A stretch of 64,000 bases of DNA from Thermopolyspora sp044507605. Lineage in GTDB: Bacteria; Actinomycetota; Actinomycetes; Streptosporangiales; Streptosporangiaceae. Shown here in pieces: positions 17,106-25,089 of the stretch. The DNA is taken from NCBI GenBank assembly GCA_044507605.1, contig JBIQJI010000019.1, positions 20,732 to 84,731 of the forward strand, in the 5' to 3' direction. Within the stretch, counting starts at the first letter, position 1, and every line of letters begins with the position of its first letter. The notes below the pieces were generated by a model, which was not told the DNA's origin, did no database searches, and saw only the letters and a list, made by a program, of their open reading frames with translations. A program made the translations under genes and the position numbers.

Positions 17106-18119
17106 GTGCCGTTGTCGGTCCTCGACCTGGCCACGGTCGGCGCAGGCACCACCCCGTCGCAGTCTCTGGCCGTCACCACCGAGCTCGCCCGGCGGGCGGA
17201 GGAATGGGGGTATCACCGGTTCTGGGTGGCCGAGCACCACGGCATGCCGGGCGTCGCCAGCTCTTCACCGGCGGTGCTGCTGGCGCACCTGGCGGCCAAC
17301 ACCGAGACGATCCGGCTCGGCTCAGGCGGCGTGATGCTGCCCAACCACGCCCCGCTGGTGATCGCCGAGCAGTTCGGCATGCTGCACGCGCTGCACCCGG
17401 GCCGCATCGACCTCGGTCTCGGCCGCGCCCCCGGCACCGACCAGGCGACGGCGCGGGCGCTGCGCCGCTCGGCCGACGTCGACCCCGACGAGTTTCCGCA
17501 GCAGGTGGCCGAGCTGACCTCGTTCCTCGACGACGACTTTCCCGAGGGGCATCCGTACCGGCGGATCCACGCGATCCCGGGCGAGGCGAACGCGCCCGGC
17601 GTCGGCCGCCCGCCCATCTGGCTGCTCGGATCCAGCGGCTTCAGCGCGCGGCTCGCCGGCTTGCTCGGCCTGCCGTTCGCCTTCGCGCATCATTTCAGCG
17701 CGGCCAACACGATTCCGGCGCTGGAGCTGTACCGCTCGTCGTTCCGGCCGTCCGAGACGCTGGACCGGCCGTACGCCCTGATCGGGGTGACCGCCATCGC
17801 CGCCGACACCGCCGAGGAGGCGCTGCGCCTGGCGCGCACGGGCGCACTGGCGATGCTGCGCCTGCGGCGGGGCATGCCGGGGCTGGTGCCGACTCCGGAG
17901 GAGGCCGAGACGTACCCCTACACGCCGCTGGAGCAGGAGATGCTCGACGGCTGGCTCGCCAACGCGGTGTACGGGGACCCGGCGACGGTGCGCGCCGGTC
18001 TGGAGGAGCTGCGCGGCCGCACCGGGGCCGACGAGCTGATGATCACGGGGACCTTCCATGGGGGCGCGGCGCGGCTGCGGTCCTACGAGCTCATCGCGCG
18101 CTCGGTCAAGATGATCTGA
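17106..18119 (+). CDS. LLM-class flavin-dependent oxidoreductase
   Basis: Luciferase-like monooxygenase family protein using FMNH2 or F420, about 337 residues. I prefer the GTG at 17106, giving the usual N-terminus PLSVLDLATVGAG, with GCGAGG shortly upstream; an in-frame TTG at 17052 would add 18 unlike residues. Typical barrel features are RFWVAEHHGMPGVASSSP, IRLGSGGVMLPNHAPLVIAEQ, ALHPGRIDLGLGRAPGTD and IWLLGSSGFSARLAGLLGLPFAFAHHF. This subgroup (MsnO8-like) is widespread with unknown substrates. It ends in a 14-base overlap with the convergent ATPase gene. Confidence 0.93.
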   Translation: MPLSVLDLATVGAGTTPSQSLAVTTELARRAEEWGYHRFWVAEHHGMPGVASSSPAVLLAHLAANTETIRLGSGGVMLPNHAPLVIAEQFGMLHALHPGRIDLGLGRAPGTDQATARALRRSADVDPDEFPQQVAELTSFLDDDFPEGHPYRRIHAIPGEANAPGVGRPPIWLLGSSGFSARLAGLLGLPFAFAHHFSAANTIPALELYRSSFRPSETLDRPYALIGVTAIAADTAEEALRLARTGALAMLRLRRGMPGLVPTPEEAETYPYTPLEQEMLDGWLANAVYGDPATVRAGLEELRGRTGADELMITGTFHGGAARLRSYELIARSVKMI

Positions 18120-18621
18120 AGGCCGCCCACACGACCTTGCCGTGGGCGAGCAGCGACCAGCCCCACGCGATGCTCATGGCCTCGACGAGGTGCAGGCCGC
18201 GGCCCGACTCGTCGAACTGGTCCGCCTCGCCGACGACCGGCACCTCACCGCTGGGGTCCTGCACGGCGCAGACGAAGTAGCACGCGTGTTGCATCAACCG
18301 TAACCGGATCGGCCACGCGGGCGAGAGGTACGCGACGGCGTGGCGTAGGGCGTTGGTGACCAGTTCGCTGACCACCAGCTCGACCTCGAACGCGAGGTCG
18401 GGCAGGCCCCATTCGGCCAGCGCCGCGGCGGTCAGCTCGCGGGCGGACCGCGCGCTCTGCCGGTCGACCCCGAGGCCGTAGACGTGCTCCTTGAGCGCGG
18501 CGGCCTCAGCGGGAGAGCTGGGGTCCCGGGCGTCGGGACGTTCGATCGCGGTGGCGAGCCACGCGGGAAGCACCTCTCCCGCTGACTTGTCCGCGGTCCA
18601 ACGTGCCGGGTAGGCGGTCAT
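18106..18621 (-). CDS. RsbW-like ATP-binding anti-sigma/regulatory protein
   Basis: Small GHKL ATPase of the HATPase_c_2 family, about 171 residues. The N-box is VSELVTNALRHAV, and the G1 region is ESGRGLHLVEAMSIAWGW (DESGRGL). It lacks a kinase receiver or sensor. In actinomycetes such single-domain proteins are usually encoded beside DUF5753 helix-turn-helix and DUF397 proteins, as here. They are thought to act in partner-switching with anti-anti-sigma factors. The start at 18621 (ATG) has AGGG upstream, and a GTG one codon earlier is possible. It is divergent from the regulator gene at 18788. Confidence 0.9.
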   Translation of the reverse strand: MTAYPARWTADKSAGEVLPAWLATAIERPDARDPSSPAEAAALKEHVYGLGVDRQSARSARELTAAALAEWGLPDLAFEVELVVSELVTNALRHAVAYLSPAWPIRLRLMQHACYFVCAVQDPSGEVPVVGEADQFDESGRGLHLVEAMSIAWGWSLLAHGKVVWAAFRSS

Positions 18622-18682
18622 CACGATCCCTGTGCGGTCCGGCTCATTTCGGGAGTCAATCTTCGTTCACGCACGCGCCATA

Positions 18683-18706
18683 TGCAAGCACGGATGCACG
18701 TGCATT
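18683..18706. promoter_or_regulatory. Two 12-bp iterons upstream of the DUF5753 regulator
   Basis: Units TGCAAGCACGGA (18683-18694) and TGCACGTGCATT (18695-18706) follow each other directly; a third, weaker unit begins TGCCCG at 18707. The second contains the 12-base palindrome ATGCACGTGCAT (18694-18705). The same units recur before the DUF397 gene at 19750-19785. A common binding site for the DUF5753 protein is the simplest explanation. Confidence 0.55.
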
Positions 18707-18787
18707 TGCCCGATCGTGCCGGCATTTGGTTGTAGGGCGGGCGGGGGAATGGAATACTCGGTGCTTGCCGCGCTCCAGGGAGTGTCG

Positions 18788-19693
18788 ATGATCGCTCAAC
18801 AGCGTGACGAAGACGACGCGAGCGTGCTGCCGATCGGCGGCAGCGGCACGACCGTTCTTCGCATCCTCCTCGGCACCCGGCTGCGTGAGCTGCGCGAGGC
18901 CCGGGGCATCGACCGCGAGCGTGCGGCCCGGGCCATCCGGGCCACCCCGGCCAAGATCGGCCGCCTGGAGATGGGCCGGGTCGCCCTGGCCTCGCACGAC
19001 CTGTCCGCCCTGCTCACGCTGTACGGCGTGATCGACCGCGACGAGCGCGGGCCCCTGCTGCAACTCGCCGCCAAGGCCGGCTCGCCCGGCTGGTGGCGCC
19101 GCTACGACGACGTCCTGCCGCCCTGGTTCGAGGTCTACGTGAGCCTGGAGGAGGCCGCCTCGGCCATCCTGGCCTACGAGCTGCAGTTCGTCCCCGGCCT
19201 GCTGCAGAGCCCGTCCTACGCCCGCGCGGTGATCCTGCTGGAGCACCGCACCGCCTCGGCCGAGGAGGTCGAGCAGCGGGTCGCGCTGCGGCTGCGCCGC
19301 CAGGAGCGGCTGCTGTGCCCCGACGGCCCGCGGCTGTGGGTCGTGGTCGACGAGGCCGTGCTGCGCCGCGAGATCGGCGGCCGGGCCGTGCTGCGCGAGC
19401 AGGTGGCGCATCTGCTCACGCTCGTCGAACGGCCCGGCATCACCCTGCAGGTGATGCCGTTCGCGCACGGCGGCCACGCGGCGGCCGGAGGCCCGTTCAC
19501 GATCCTGCGTTTCCCCGTGCGCGAGCTGCCCGACGTGGTCTACCTGGAGCAGCTCACCAGCTCGCTCTATCTGGACAAGCCCGAGGACACCGACCACTAC
19601 GCCCGCGTCATGGACCGGGTGTGCATGGAGGCGATGACGCCTCAGGCCTCGGCACGGTTCCTGCGCGCCGTTCACCGCGACCTCGCCGGCTGA
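18788..19693 (+). CDS. Helix-turn-helix (XRE) regulator with DUF5753 domain
   Basis: DNA-binding protein of about 301 residues: an N-terminal XRE helix-turn-helix (LRELREARGIDRERAARAI, then AKIGRLEMGRV) and a C-terminal DUF5753 domain (FVPGLLQSPSYARAV, RRQERLL, ITLQVMPFAHGGH, FTILRFP, VVYLEQLTSSLYLD). This is the WhiJ-like class that controls development and antibiotic production in Streptomyces, working with DUF397 partners. The ATG at 18788 has AGGGAG about 7 bases upstream; earlier in-frame starts would run through the iterons. The DUF397 gene follows and an RsbW-like gene lies divergent, the standard arrangement. Confidence 0.93.
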   Translation: MIAQQRDEDDASVLPIGGSGTTVLRILLGTRLRELREARGIDRERAARAIRATPAKIGRLEMGRVALASHDLSALLTLYGVIDRDERGPLLQLAAKAGSPGWWRRYDDVLPPWFEVYVSLEEAASAILAYELQFVPGLLQSPSYARAVILLEHRTASAEEVEQRVALRLRRQERLLCPDGPRLWVVVDEAVLRREIGGRAVLREQVAHLLTLVERPGITLQVMPFAHGGHAAAGGPFTILRFPVRELPDVVYLEQLTSSLYLDKPEDTDHYARVMDRVCMEAMTPQASARFLRAVHRDLAG

Positions 19694-19749
19694 CGGAAAT
19701 CTTCGCGGTTCTGCCCACCCGCCGGGGCCGTCGTGTCGTATCGTGAATC

Positions 19750-19785
19750 TGCAAGCACAACTGCAAGTACAAATGCACGTGCATT
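19750..19785. promoter_or_regulatory. Three 12-bp iterons upstream of the DUF397 gene
   Basis: Consecutive units TGCAAGCACAAC (19750), TGCAAGTACAAA (19762) and TGCACGTGCATT (19774) have an exact 12-base period. The last again holds the palindrome ATGCACGTGCAT (19773-19784), about 20 bases before the DUF397 start. The region is probably the operator/promoter for this gene and rules out translation starts further upstream. Confidence 0.6.
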
Positions 19786-19805
19786 CGCATCCCCGGGGAG
19801 ACGCG

Positions 19806-20042
19806 ATGGACGAGGTGGACAACGGCGTTCCAGCGGATCGATTGCTGGGCGCCGTATGGCGAAAGAGCAGCCATAGCAATCCAAGTGGCAACTGCGTGGA
19901 AGTGGCGAGACTCGCCGACGGGCGGCTCGCCGTCCGGAATTCCAGGCATCCGCGCGGACCGGCCCTGATCTATACACATGCCGAGATCGACGCGTTCATC
20001 AAGGGCGCGAAGGACGGCGAGTTCGACGATCTGGCCAGATGA
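19806..20042 (+). CDS. DUF397 domain protein
   Basis: A 78-residue protein of the DUF397 family, recognised by WRKSSHSNPSGNCVEVARL, the following RNSRHPRGPALIYTHAE motif, and the final DAFIKGAKDGEFDDL. The family partners DUF5753 regulators (as in whiJ loci) and is thought to antagonise them; this is family knowledge. The ATG at 19806 has GGGGAG upstream. The frame is open to a GTG at 19743, but that extension is the translated iteron array and is unlikely to be protein. Confidence 0.93.
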   Translation: MDEVDNGVPADRLLGAVWRKSSHSNPSGNCVEVARLADGRLAVRNSRHPRGPALIYTHAEIDAFIKGAKDGEFDDLAR

Positions 20043-20044
20043 AC

Positions 20045-20075
20045 CCGAGGCCCGTCCGTGGGGGGCGGGCCTCGG
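20045..20075 (+). terminator. Hairpin terminator after the DUF397 gene
   Basis: Arms CCGAGGCCCG (20045-20054) and CGGGCCTCGG (20066-20075) pair perfectly around an 11-base loop, beginning 3 bases after the stop codon. Confidence 0.75.
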
Positions 20076-20113
20076 TGGTCCAGCTCCGGGTCCTCAGGCC
20101 CCGGAGCCCTCAT

Positions 20114-20161
20114 GTCGTGAGGTTCGCGACCGGTCCATTCCCCGGCCGCGGACCTCACGAC
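20114..20161. terminator. Long 20-bp stem, probable bidirectional terminator
   Basis: The left arm begins GTCGTGAGGT (20114-20123) and the right arm ends ACCTCACGAC (20152-20161). The stems extend inward to about 20 pairs with one wobble and one mismatch, closing on the 8-base loop TCCATTCC. The right arm covers the stop codon of the SpoIIE phosphatase, so the structure separates two convergent genes. Confidence 0.8.
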
Positions 20162-21198
20162 GAGGGCGGCCAGTAGAGCAGCAGCATGGCGGCATCGTCG
20201 GGCAGCGGGCTGCCGACGTGCCGGAGCAGGTCGAGACGCAGCGCGTCCAAGGCCTCCTGCGGATCACCGGACCGCAGCAGCCCCACCCGCTCCTCCAGCG
20301 GATAGAACGCCCCGTGGCGATCACGTGCCTCGATCACCCCGTCGGTGTACAGCAGCACCCTGTCGCCCGGGCCGAACGGCATCCCGTACGGCTTGGGCTG
20401 GTCGGTGCGCAGGTCGGCCAGGCCGAGCGGCGGCGACTCCTCCGGCGCCTCGGCGAGCACGGTGGTGCCGTCGGCGTGCAGCATCAGCGGCGCCGGATGG
20501 CCGCAGTTGAGGAACGTGATGCCGCGCTCCGACACCTCGGCCATCACGGCCGACACGAACTTCTCCCCCGACAGGTGCCGCCCGAGCACCTTCTCCAGCC
20601 GCGCGGCGACCCCCTGCAGGTCGGTCTGGTCGTAGGCGGCCTCGCGGAACGCCCCGACCACCAGCGCCGCCGTCTCGACGGCCGCCAGGCCCTTGCCCTG
20701 CACGTCGCCCACGATCACCCGCACCCCGTCGGGAATGGTGACGACCTCGTACAGGTCTCCCCCGATGCGCGCCTCGGCGGCGGCGGAGGTGTACGACAGC
20801 GCGATGCTCAGTTCGCCCGCGTGGCGCGGCACCGGCCGCAGCAGCACCCGCTGCGCGGCCTCGGCGATGAGCCGGACGTCGGCGAGCTGGCGCTCCCTGC
20901 GGATGCGCCCGGCGCTGGCGAGCATGCTCGCCATGGTGACCCCGGCGATGGCCAGCATGAACAGGACGCTCTGCCGGTTCCACGCCACTTCGTTCCACGC
21001 CGCCAGCCCCACGCAGAGCGCTTCGGCGAGGGCGCCGACGGCCGCGGTGCGGCGGATGCCGCACGAGACGCTGGCGAAGGCGGGCCCGAGCGCCAGCAAC
21101 GGCAGGTAGCCCGTGCCACGACCGGTGATCAGGTCGGCGAAGGCCACGGCGGCCATCATCGCGAACGGCAGCAGTGCCAGCAGCCGCTGCGTCCTCAT
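20155..21198 (-). CDS. Membrane-bound PP2C-like SpoIIE-domain phosphatase
   Basis: A 347-residue protein. Several hydrophobic helices occupy the first 110 residues (LLALLPFAMMAAVAFADLI, SVLFMLAIAGVTMASMLA), followed by the SpoIIE/RsbU phosphatase domain: GGDLYEVVTIPDGVRVIVGDVQGKG holds the metal-binding Asp residues, then FLNCGHPAPLML, LGL, GDRVLLYTDGVIEARD and DDAAMLLL. These enzymes dephosphorylate anti-anti-sigma factors. The nearby RsbW-like protein and DUF397/DUF5753 pair hint at a shared signalling route, but this is inference. The ATG at 21198 fits; an open frame runs further upstream without family match. Confidence 0.92.
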   Translation of the reverse strand: MRTQRLLALLPFAMMAAVAFADLITGRGTGYLPLLALGPAFASVSCGIRRTAAVGALAEALCVGLAAWNEVAWNRQSVLFMLAIAGVTMASMLASAGRIRRERQLADVRLIAEAAQRVLLRPVPRHAGELSIALSYTSAAAEARIGGDLYEVVTIPDGVRVIVGDVQGKGLAAVETAALVVGAFREAAYDQTDLQGVAARLEKVLGRHLSGEKFVSAVMAEVSERGITFLNCGHPAPLMLHADGTTVLAEAPEESPPLGLADLRTDQPKPYGMPFGPGDRVLLYTDGVIEARDRHGAFYPLEERVGLLRSGDPQEALDALRLDLLRHVGSPLPDDAAMLLLYWPPSS

Positions 21199-21342
21199 GA
21201 TCACCGCCCTTCGCGCCTCTCGCCGCCCTGTCAGACCTGTTCCTACCACACCTGGGAACGGCACAGGCGTCTCGGGACGACAGGGTAACGTCGCCCATGA
21301 CGGGTTCGTCCGGCGGTGCCGGGCTTTCCGGCGGGACCTCGC

Positions 21343-22812
21343 TCAGCGGTCGCTCGTGCCGCGCGACCGGCGCGCGGCCCGGGCGGCGATCAGATCCGCG
21401 ACCGCGACCGCGAACGCGGCGGCGACGAAGGCCAGCAGCACCACCAGGCCATGCTCGAACCCGGTCGCCCACGACCCCTTGGTGGCCGCCACGGCGGAGA
21501 AGAAGACCGCGCCGACGGCGGCGATGCCGATGGCCGCGCCGATGCGCTGCCCGGTCTGCAGCACGCCCCCCGCGACACCGCCCCGCTCCGGCGAGACCTC
21601 CGACAGCGTGATGGTCTGGTTCGGGGCGATCACCAGCCCGCTGCCCAGCCCGCCCACGAACAGCGGCAGCGCGGTGGCCAGCGCCACCCGTGGGCCCGGC
21701 ACCAGATGCACCGCGACGTCGACCGCCACGAACCCCACCGCGACCAGGAACAGGCCGCCCGCCACCAGCGGCCTGCCGAACCGGGACACGAGCCTGCCGC
21801 CGATGATGCTCGCGATGCCCGAGCCGATCGCGAACGGGGTCATGGCCAGGCCCGCCTGCAGCGGGGTGTAGCCGACGCCGTTCTGCACGTAGAGGGTGTA
21901 GATGAAGAAGATCGCGCTGAAGCCGGCGAAGTACAGCAGGATCAGCGCGGCGCCCATGGCGTACGAGCGGGTCGTGAACAGGCGCAGGTCGACGAGCGGC
22001 GCGCGCCGCGTGCCGTAGTGGCGCTCCCAGAGGACGAAGCAGGTGAGCGTGACGACGGCGGCGAAGATCAGCAGCCACTTGCCCGTGCCCTGCCACTCGC
22101 GCTGCTCGACGAACGGCAGCAACAGCAGCGCCACCCCGCCGCCGAGCAGCAGCACCCCGAACGGGTCGAGGCTCTCCTTCTTGCCGCCGAGGAACGGCCG
22201 GGCCGGCAGGAACCGCCAGGCCAGGACCAGCGCCACGATCCCGACCGGGACGTTGACGTAGAAGACCCACCGCCAGCCGTCCTGCGAGCCCTCCGCGCCG
22301 ATCAACAGGCCGCCGGTGAGGGGCCCCACGGCCGTGGCGATGCCGATGGTGCCGCCGAGCATGCCGAAGGCGCGGCCCCGCTCCGCCCCCCGGAACCACT
22401 GCTGGATCAGCCCCGAGATCTGCGGATTGATCACCCCGCCCGCCACCCCCTGGATCAGCCTCGCGGTGACCAGCCAGCCGACCGAGCGGGACATCCCGGC
22501 GGCCGCGCTCGATAACGTGAACAGGGCGACGCCGACCATGAACACGACGCGGCGCGACCGCGCGTCGCCGAGCCGCCCCGACGGCACCAGGACCAGCCCG
22601 AACGTCAGGGCGTAGCCCGACACGATCCACTGCAGGGCGCTCTCACCGGCCTGCAGGCCCGTGCGGATCGACGGCAGCGCCACATTGACGATGCTGACGT
22701 CGAGCAGGGTCATGAACCCGGCCAGGAGTGCGACGGCGAGCGCCTTCCACCGGCCATGACCGGCCTGCCGGCGCTCCTCGTCCGCCTCCACGGATGCGGT
22801 GACCCTCGTCAT
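21343..22812 (-). CDS. MFS drug-efflux transporter (DHA2, 14-helix type)
   Basis: Proton-driven efflux pump of the EmrB/QacA class, 489 residues with about 14 hydrophobic segments. Motifs include LDVSIVNVALPSIRTGL in helix 1, SGYALTFGLVLVPSGRLGDARSRR (the antiporter motif A), RLIQGVAGGVINPQISGLI (motif C region) and GGTIGIATAVGPLTGGLL. The ATG at 22812 fits the family start; upstream in-frame codons cover the divergent lysE-like gene and are unlikely. Probable role is export of a toxic compound or own metabolite. No regulator gene is adjacent. Confidence 0.93.
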   Translation of the reverse strand: MTRVTASVEADEERRQAGHGRWKALAVALLAGFMTLLDVSIVNVALPSIRTGLQAGESALQWIVSGYALTFGLVLVPSGRLGDARSRRVVFMVGVALFTLSSAAAGMSRSVGWLVTARLIQGVAGGVINPQISGLIQQWFRGAERGRAFGMLGGTIGIATAVGPLTGGLLIGAEGSQDGWRWVFYVNVPVGIVALVLAWRFLPARPFLGGKKESLDPFGVLLLGGGVALLLLPFVEQREWQGTGKWLLIFAAVVTLTCFVLWERHYGTRRAPLVDLRLFTTRSYAMGAALILLYFAGFSAIFFIYTLYVQNGVGYTPLQAGLAMTPFAIGSGIASIIGGRLVSRFGRPLVAGGLFLVAVGFVAVDVAVHLVPGPRVALATALPLFVGGLGSGLVIAPNQTITLSEVSPERGGVAGGVLQTGQRIGAAIGIAAVGAVFFSAVAATKGSWATGFEHGLVVLLAFVAAAFAVAVADLIAARAARRSRGTSDR

Positions 22813-22887
22813 GTGACCACGTGCGCGAGCGGTCCGTCCCCCTGATAGCTCATGGGCGCGCCCTACCCAACCCACTACGATCGACAC

Positions 22888-23529
22888 ATGCCCGACGTCG
22901 CGACGCTCGCCCTGTTCACCGCCGCCACACTCGCCCTGCTGATCGTTCCCGGCCCGGCGGTGATCTACATCGTGACGCGGAGCGTGACCCAGGGACGCAC
23001 GGCCGGTCTGCTGTCGGTCCTCGGCGTTCACACCGGCTCGCTGGTGCACATCGCGGCCGCCGCCCTGGGCGTGAGCGCCCTGCTGGCGGCCTCCGCCACG
23101 GCGTTCACGGTCGTGAAGTACCTCGGCGCGGCCTACCTGGTGTGGCTCGGCCTGCGCAAGCTGCTCGGCCACGGTCACGACACCGGCGACGAGGTCGCGC
23201 GGCCGGTCTCGCGGGGCCGGCTGTTCGGGCAGGGGTTCGTGGTGAACGTCCTCAACCCCAAGACCGCGGTCTTCTTCCTGGCCTTCCTGCCCCAGTTCGC
23301 CGACCCCGCGCGCGGGCCGGTGGCGCCGCAGATCCTCCTGCTCGGCCTGTGCTGGCTGCTGCTCGGCATGGCCTCCGACGGCACCTACGCCCTGCTGTCG
23401 GCGGCCGTCGCGGCCAAGATCCGCCGGCGCACCCGCCGCACGGCCCGCCGGCTCGACGTGGCGAGCGGACTGGTCTACATCGGCCTCGGCGCGGTCGTGG
23501 CGTTCGGCGGCGAAGGCGACCGCCGCTGA
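22888..23529 (+). CDS. LysE/RhtB family exporter
   Basis: Small amino-acid exporter of the LysE superfamily, 213 residues with about six hydrophobic segments. The N-terminal signature is LIVPGPAVIYIVTRSVTQGRTAGL, with further typical blocks KYLGAAYLVWLGLRKL and GFVVNVLNPKTAVFFLAFLPQF. The ATG at 22888 matches the family start. It is divergent from the MFS pump. The substrate (probably an amino acid or homoserine-like compound) cannot be told. Confidence 0.94.
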   Translation: MPDVATLALFTAATLALLIVPGPAVIYIVTRSVTQGRTAGLLSVLGVHTGSLVHIAAAALGVSALLAASATAFTVVKYLGAAYLVWLGLRKLLGHGHDTGDEVARPVSRGRLFGQGFVVNVLNPKTAVFFLAFLPQFADPARGPVAPQILLLGLCWLLLGMASDGTYALLSAAVAAKIRRRTRRTARRLDVASGLVYIGLGAVVAFGGEGDRR

Positions 23530-23556
23530 GCCGGCCCGCCCGTCACCGGGGCGGCT

Positions 23557-24309
23557 TCACCGGAGCCGGGCGCGATAACAGTGCGTGACGTACGGCAGGG
23601 CGACGCCGGTCGCCCCCTCGGCGGGCGGCACCGTGTCGAGCAGGCGGGCGACCTCGGCGAGCACCCGGTCGCGCTCGGGCCGCGGCAGCGTGATGATGTA
23701 GCTGCGCGAGGCCACCATGTCGAGCACCGCGTCGCGGTCGAGGCGATGGGTCCACGGCACGTCGTGCCGCTCCGGCGGCTCGAACGGCGCGCCGATCACC
23801 GGGTCGGCGCCCCTGCCGCCGTCGGCGCCGTACGGGCGGAGCAGGGCGCCCAGGCGGGCCACCCACGGCACCCGCTCGTCGCGGTAGTTCCACAGCAGGC
23901 AGAGCCGGCCGCCGGGGGCCAGGACCCTGGCCACCTCCGGCACGGCACGCGGCGGATCCACCCAGTGCCAGGCCTGCGCCACCAGCACGGCGTCGAACTC
24001 GCCGTCACCGGCCGGGATGGCCTCGGCGGTGCCGGCCCGCGCCTCGACGCCGGGAACGGCCCGGGCGAGCTGGTCGCGCATCTGCGCCAAGGGCTCCACC
24101 GCGAGCACGTCCAGCCCTCGCTCGCGCAGCAGCCGGGTGAGCTTGCCGGTGCCGGCCCCGAGGTCGAGCACCCGCCGCGCCCCAGGCGGCAGCAGCCAGT
24201 CGATCGCCTCGCCCGGATAGGAGGGACGGCCCCGCTCGTACGCGGCCGCCGCCGCCCCGAACGACAGCGCCTGGGCCTGCCGGTCATCGGAGGTCATGCC
24301 CATAGTCAT
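23557..24309 (-). CDS. Class I SAM-dependent methyltransferase
   Basis: A 250-residue methyltransferase of the UbiE/type 11 group. SAM-binding motif I is VLDLGAGTGKLTRLL, followed by the acidic residue in VLAVEPLAQM, motif II FDAVLVAQAWHWVDP and motif III LAPGGRLCLLWNYRD. The start at 24309 overlaps the rnhB stop as ATGA, implying translational coupling; two further ATGs (24303, 24297) are possible. The WHWVDP variant is common in actinomycete small-molecule methyltransferases; the substrate is unknown. Coupling to RNase HII need not mean a shared pathway. Confidence 0.9.
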   Translation of the reverse strand: MTMGMTSDDRQAQALSFGAAAAAYERGRPSYPGEAIDWLLPPGARRVLDLGAGTGKLTRLLRERGLDVLAVEPLAQMRDQLARAVPGVEARAGTAEAIPAGDGEFDAVLVAQAWHWVDPPRAVPEVARVLAPGGRLCLLWNYRDERVPWVARLGALLRPYGADGGRGADPVIGAPFEPPERHDVPWTHRLDRDAVLDMVASRSYIITLPRPERDRVLAEVARLLDTVPPAEGATGVALPYVTHCYRARLR

Positions 24310-25061
24310 AGCAGCGAGAGCTGGCCGGAGCCTGCGTTGGGGTCGCGGTGCTTCTTCAGGTGCCGCCATTGGGGCAGGTCGTCGAGGTAGGACCAGGAGA
24401 GCCGGTGATGCGGTGTGGGGCCGCGCTCGGCCAGCGCCCGCTGGTGCACCGGAGAGGGGTAGCCGGCGCCGTCGGCGAAGCCGTACCCCGGGTGGTCGTC
24501 GTCGAGTGCCGCCATCAGCGCGTCGCGGCGCACCTTCGCCAGCACCGACGCGGCGGCCACCGTCACCGACCGCTGGTCGGCCTTGACCTCGCAGCACACC
24601 TGCCAGGGGGCGCGCAGGAAGTCGTGGGCGCCGTCGAGGATCACCACGTCGGGCCGCGTCGGCAGGGCCGCCAGCGCCCGCCGGGCGGCACGCCGCAGCG
24701 CCTCGGTCATGCCCACCTCGTCGATCTCCTCCGGCGTGGACTCGCCGAACGCGTGACCGGTGAGCCAGCCCGGCAGCACCTCGGCGAACGCCTCGCGCTG
24801 GGCGGCGGTGAGCAGCTTGGAGTCGGTGAGCCGCACCGTGCGGCCGCCCCGGCCGGGCAGCTCCGGCGGGGTGCTCAGGTCGGTCACGGCGGCGCACACC
24901 AGCACCGGCCCGGCCCAGGCGCCCCGGCCCACCTCGTCGACGCCCGCCACGCACCGCGCTCCGGCGGCCCGCAGCCGGTTCTCGATCTCGTACCCCGCTA
25001 CGACCACCGGGCCATCATCGCACCCGGGGGCCCGGCCCGCCCCCGATACCGCCGACGACAT
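24306..25061 (-). CDS. rnhB: Ribonuclease HII
   Basis: Cuts RNA from RNA-DNA hybrids and single ribonucleotides in DNA. The catalytic Asp and Glu lie in CVAGVDEVGRGAWAGPV, and other conserved parts are LTDSKLLT, the Asp in VVILDGAHDFL, SVTVAAASVLAKVRRD, and HPGYGF. At 251 residues it is of normal length or slightly long. The upstream ATG at 25061 adds about 18 residues over a GTG at 25007, which would begin VVVAGYEIE, so the true start is uncertain. It sits 28 bases after the hydrolase gene and overlaps the methyltransferase gene. Confidence 0.96.
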   Translation of the reverse strand: MSSAVSGAGRAPGCDDGPVVVAGYEIENRLRAAGARCVAGVDEVGRGAWAGPVLVCAAVTDLSTPPELPGRGGRTVRLTDSKLLTAAQREAFAEVLPGWLTGHAFGESTPEEIDEVGMTEALRRAARRALAALPTRPDVVILDGAHDFLRAPWQVCCEVKADQRSVTVAAASVLAKVRRDALMAALDDDHPGYGFADGAGYPSPVHQRALAERGPTPHHRLSWSYLDDLPQWRHLKKHRDPNAGSGQLSLL

Positions 25062-25089
25062 GCGGCCGGTGGGCGGCCGTCTGCGACCG

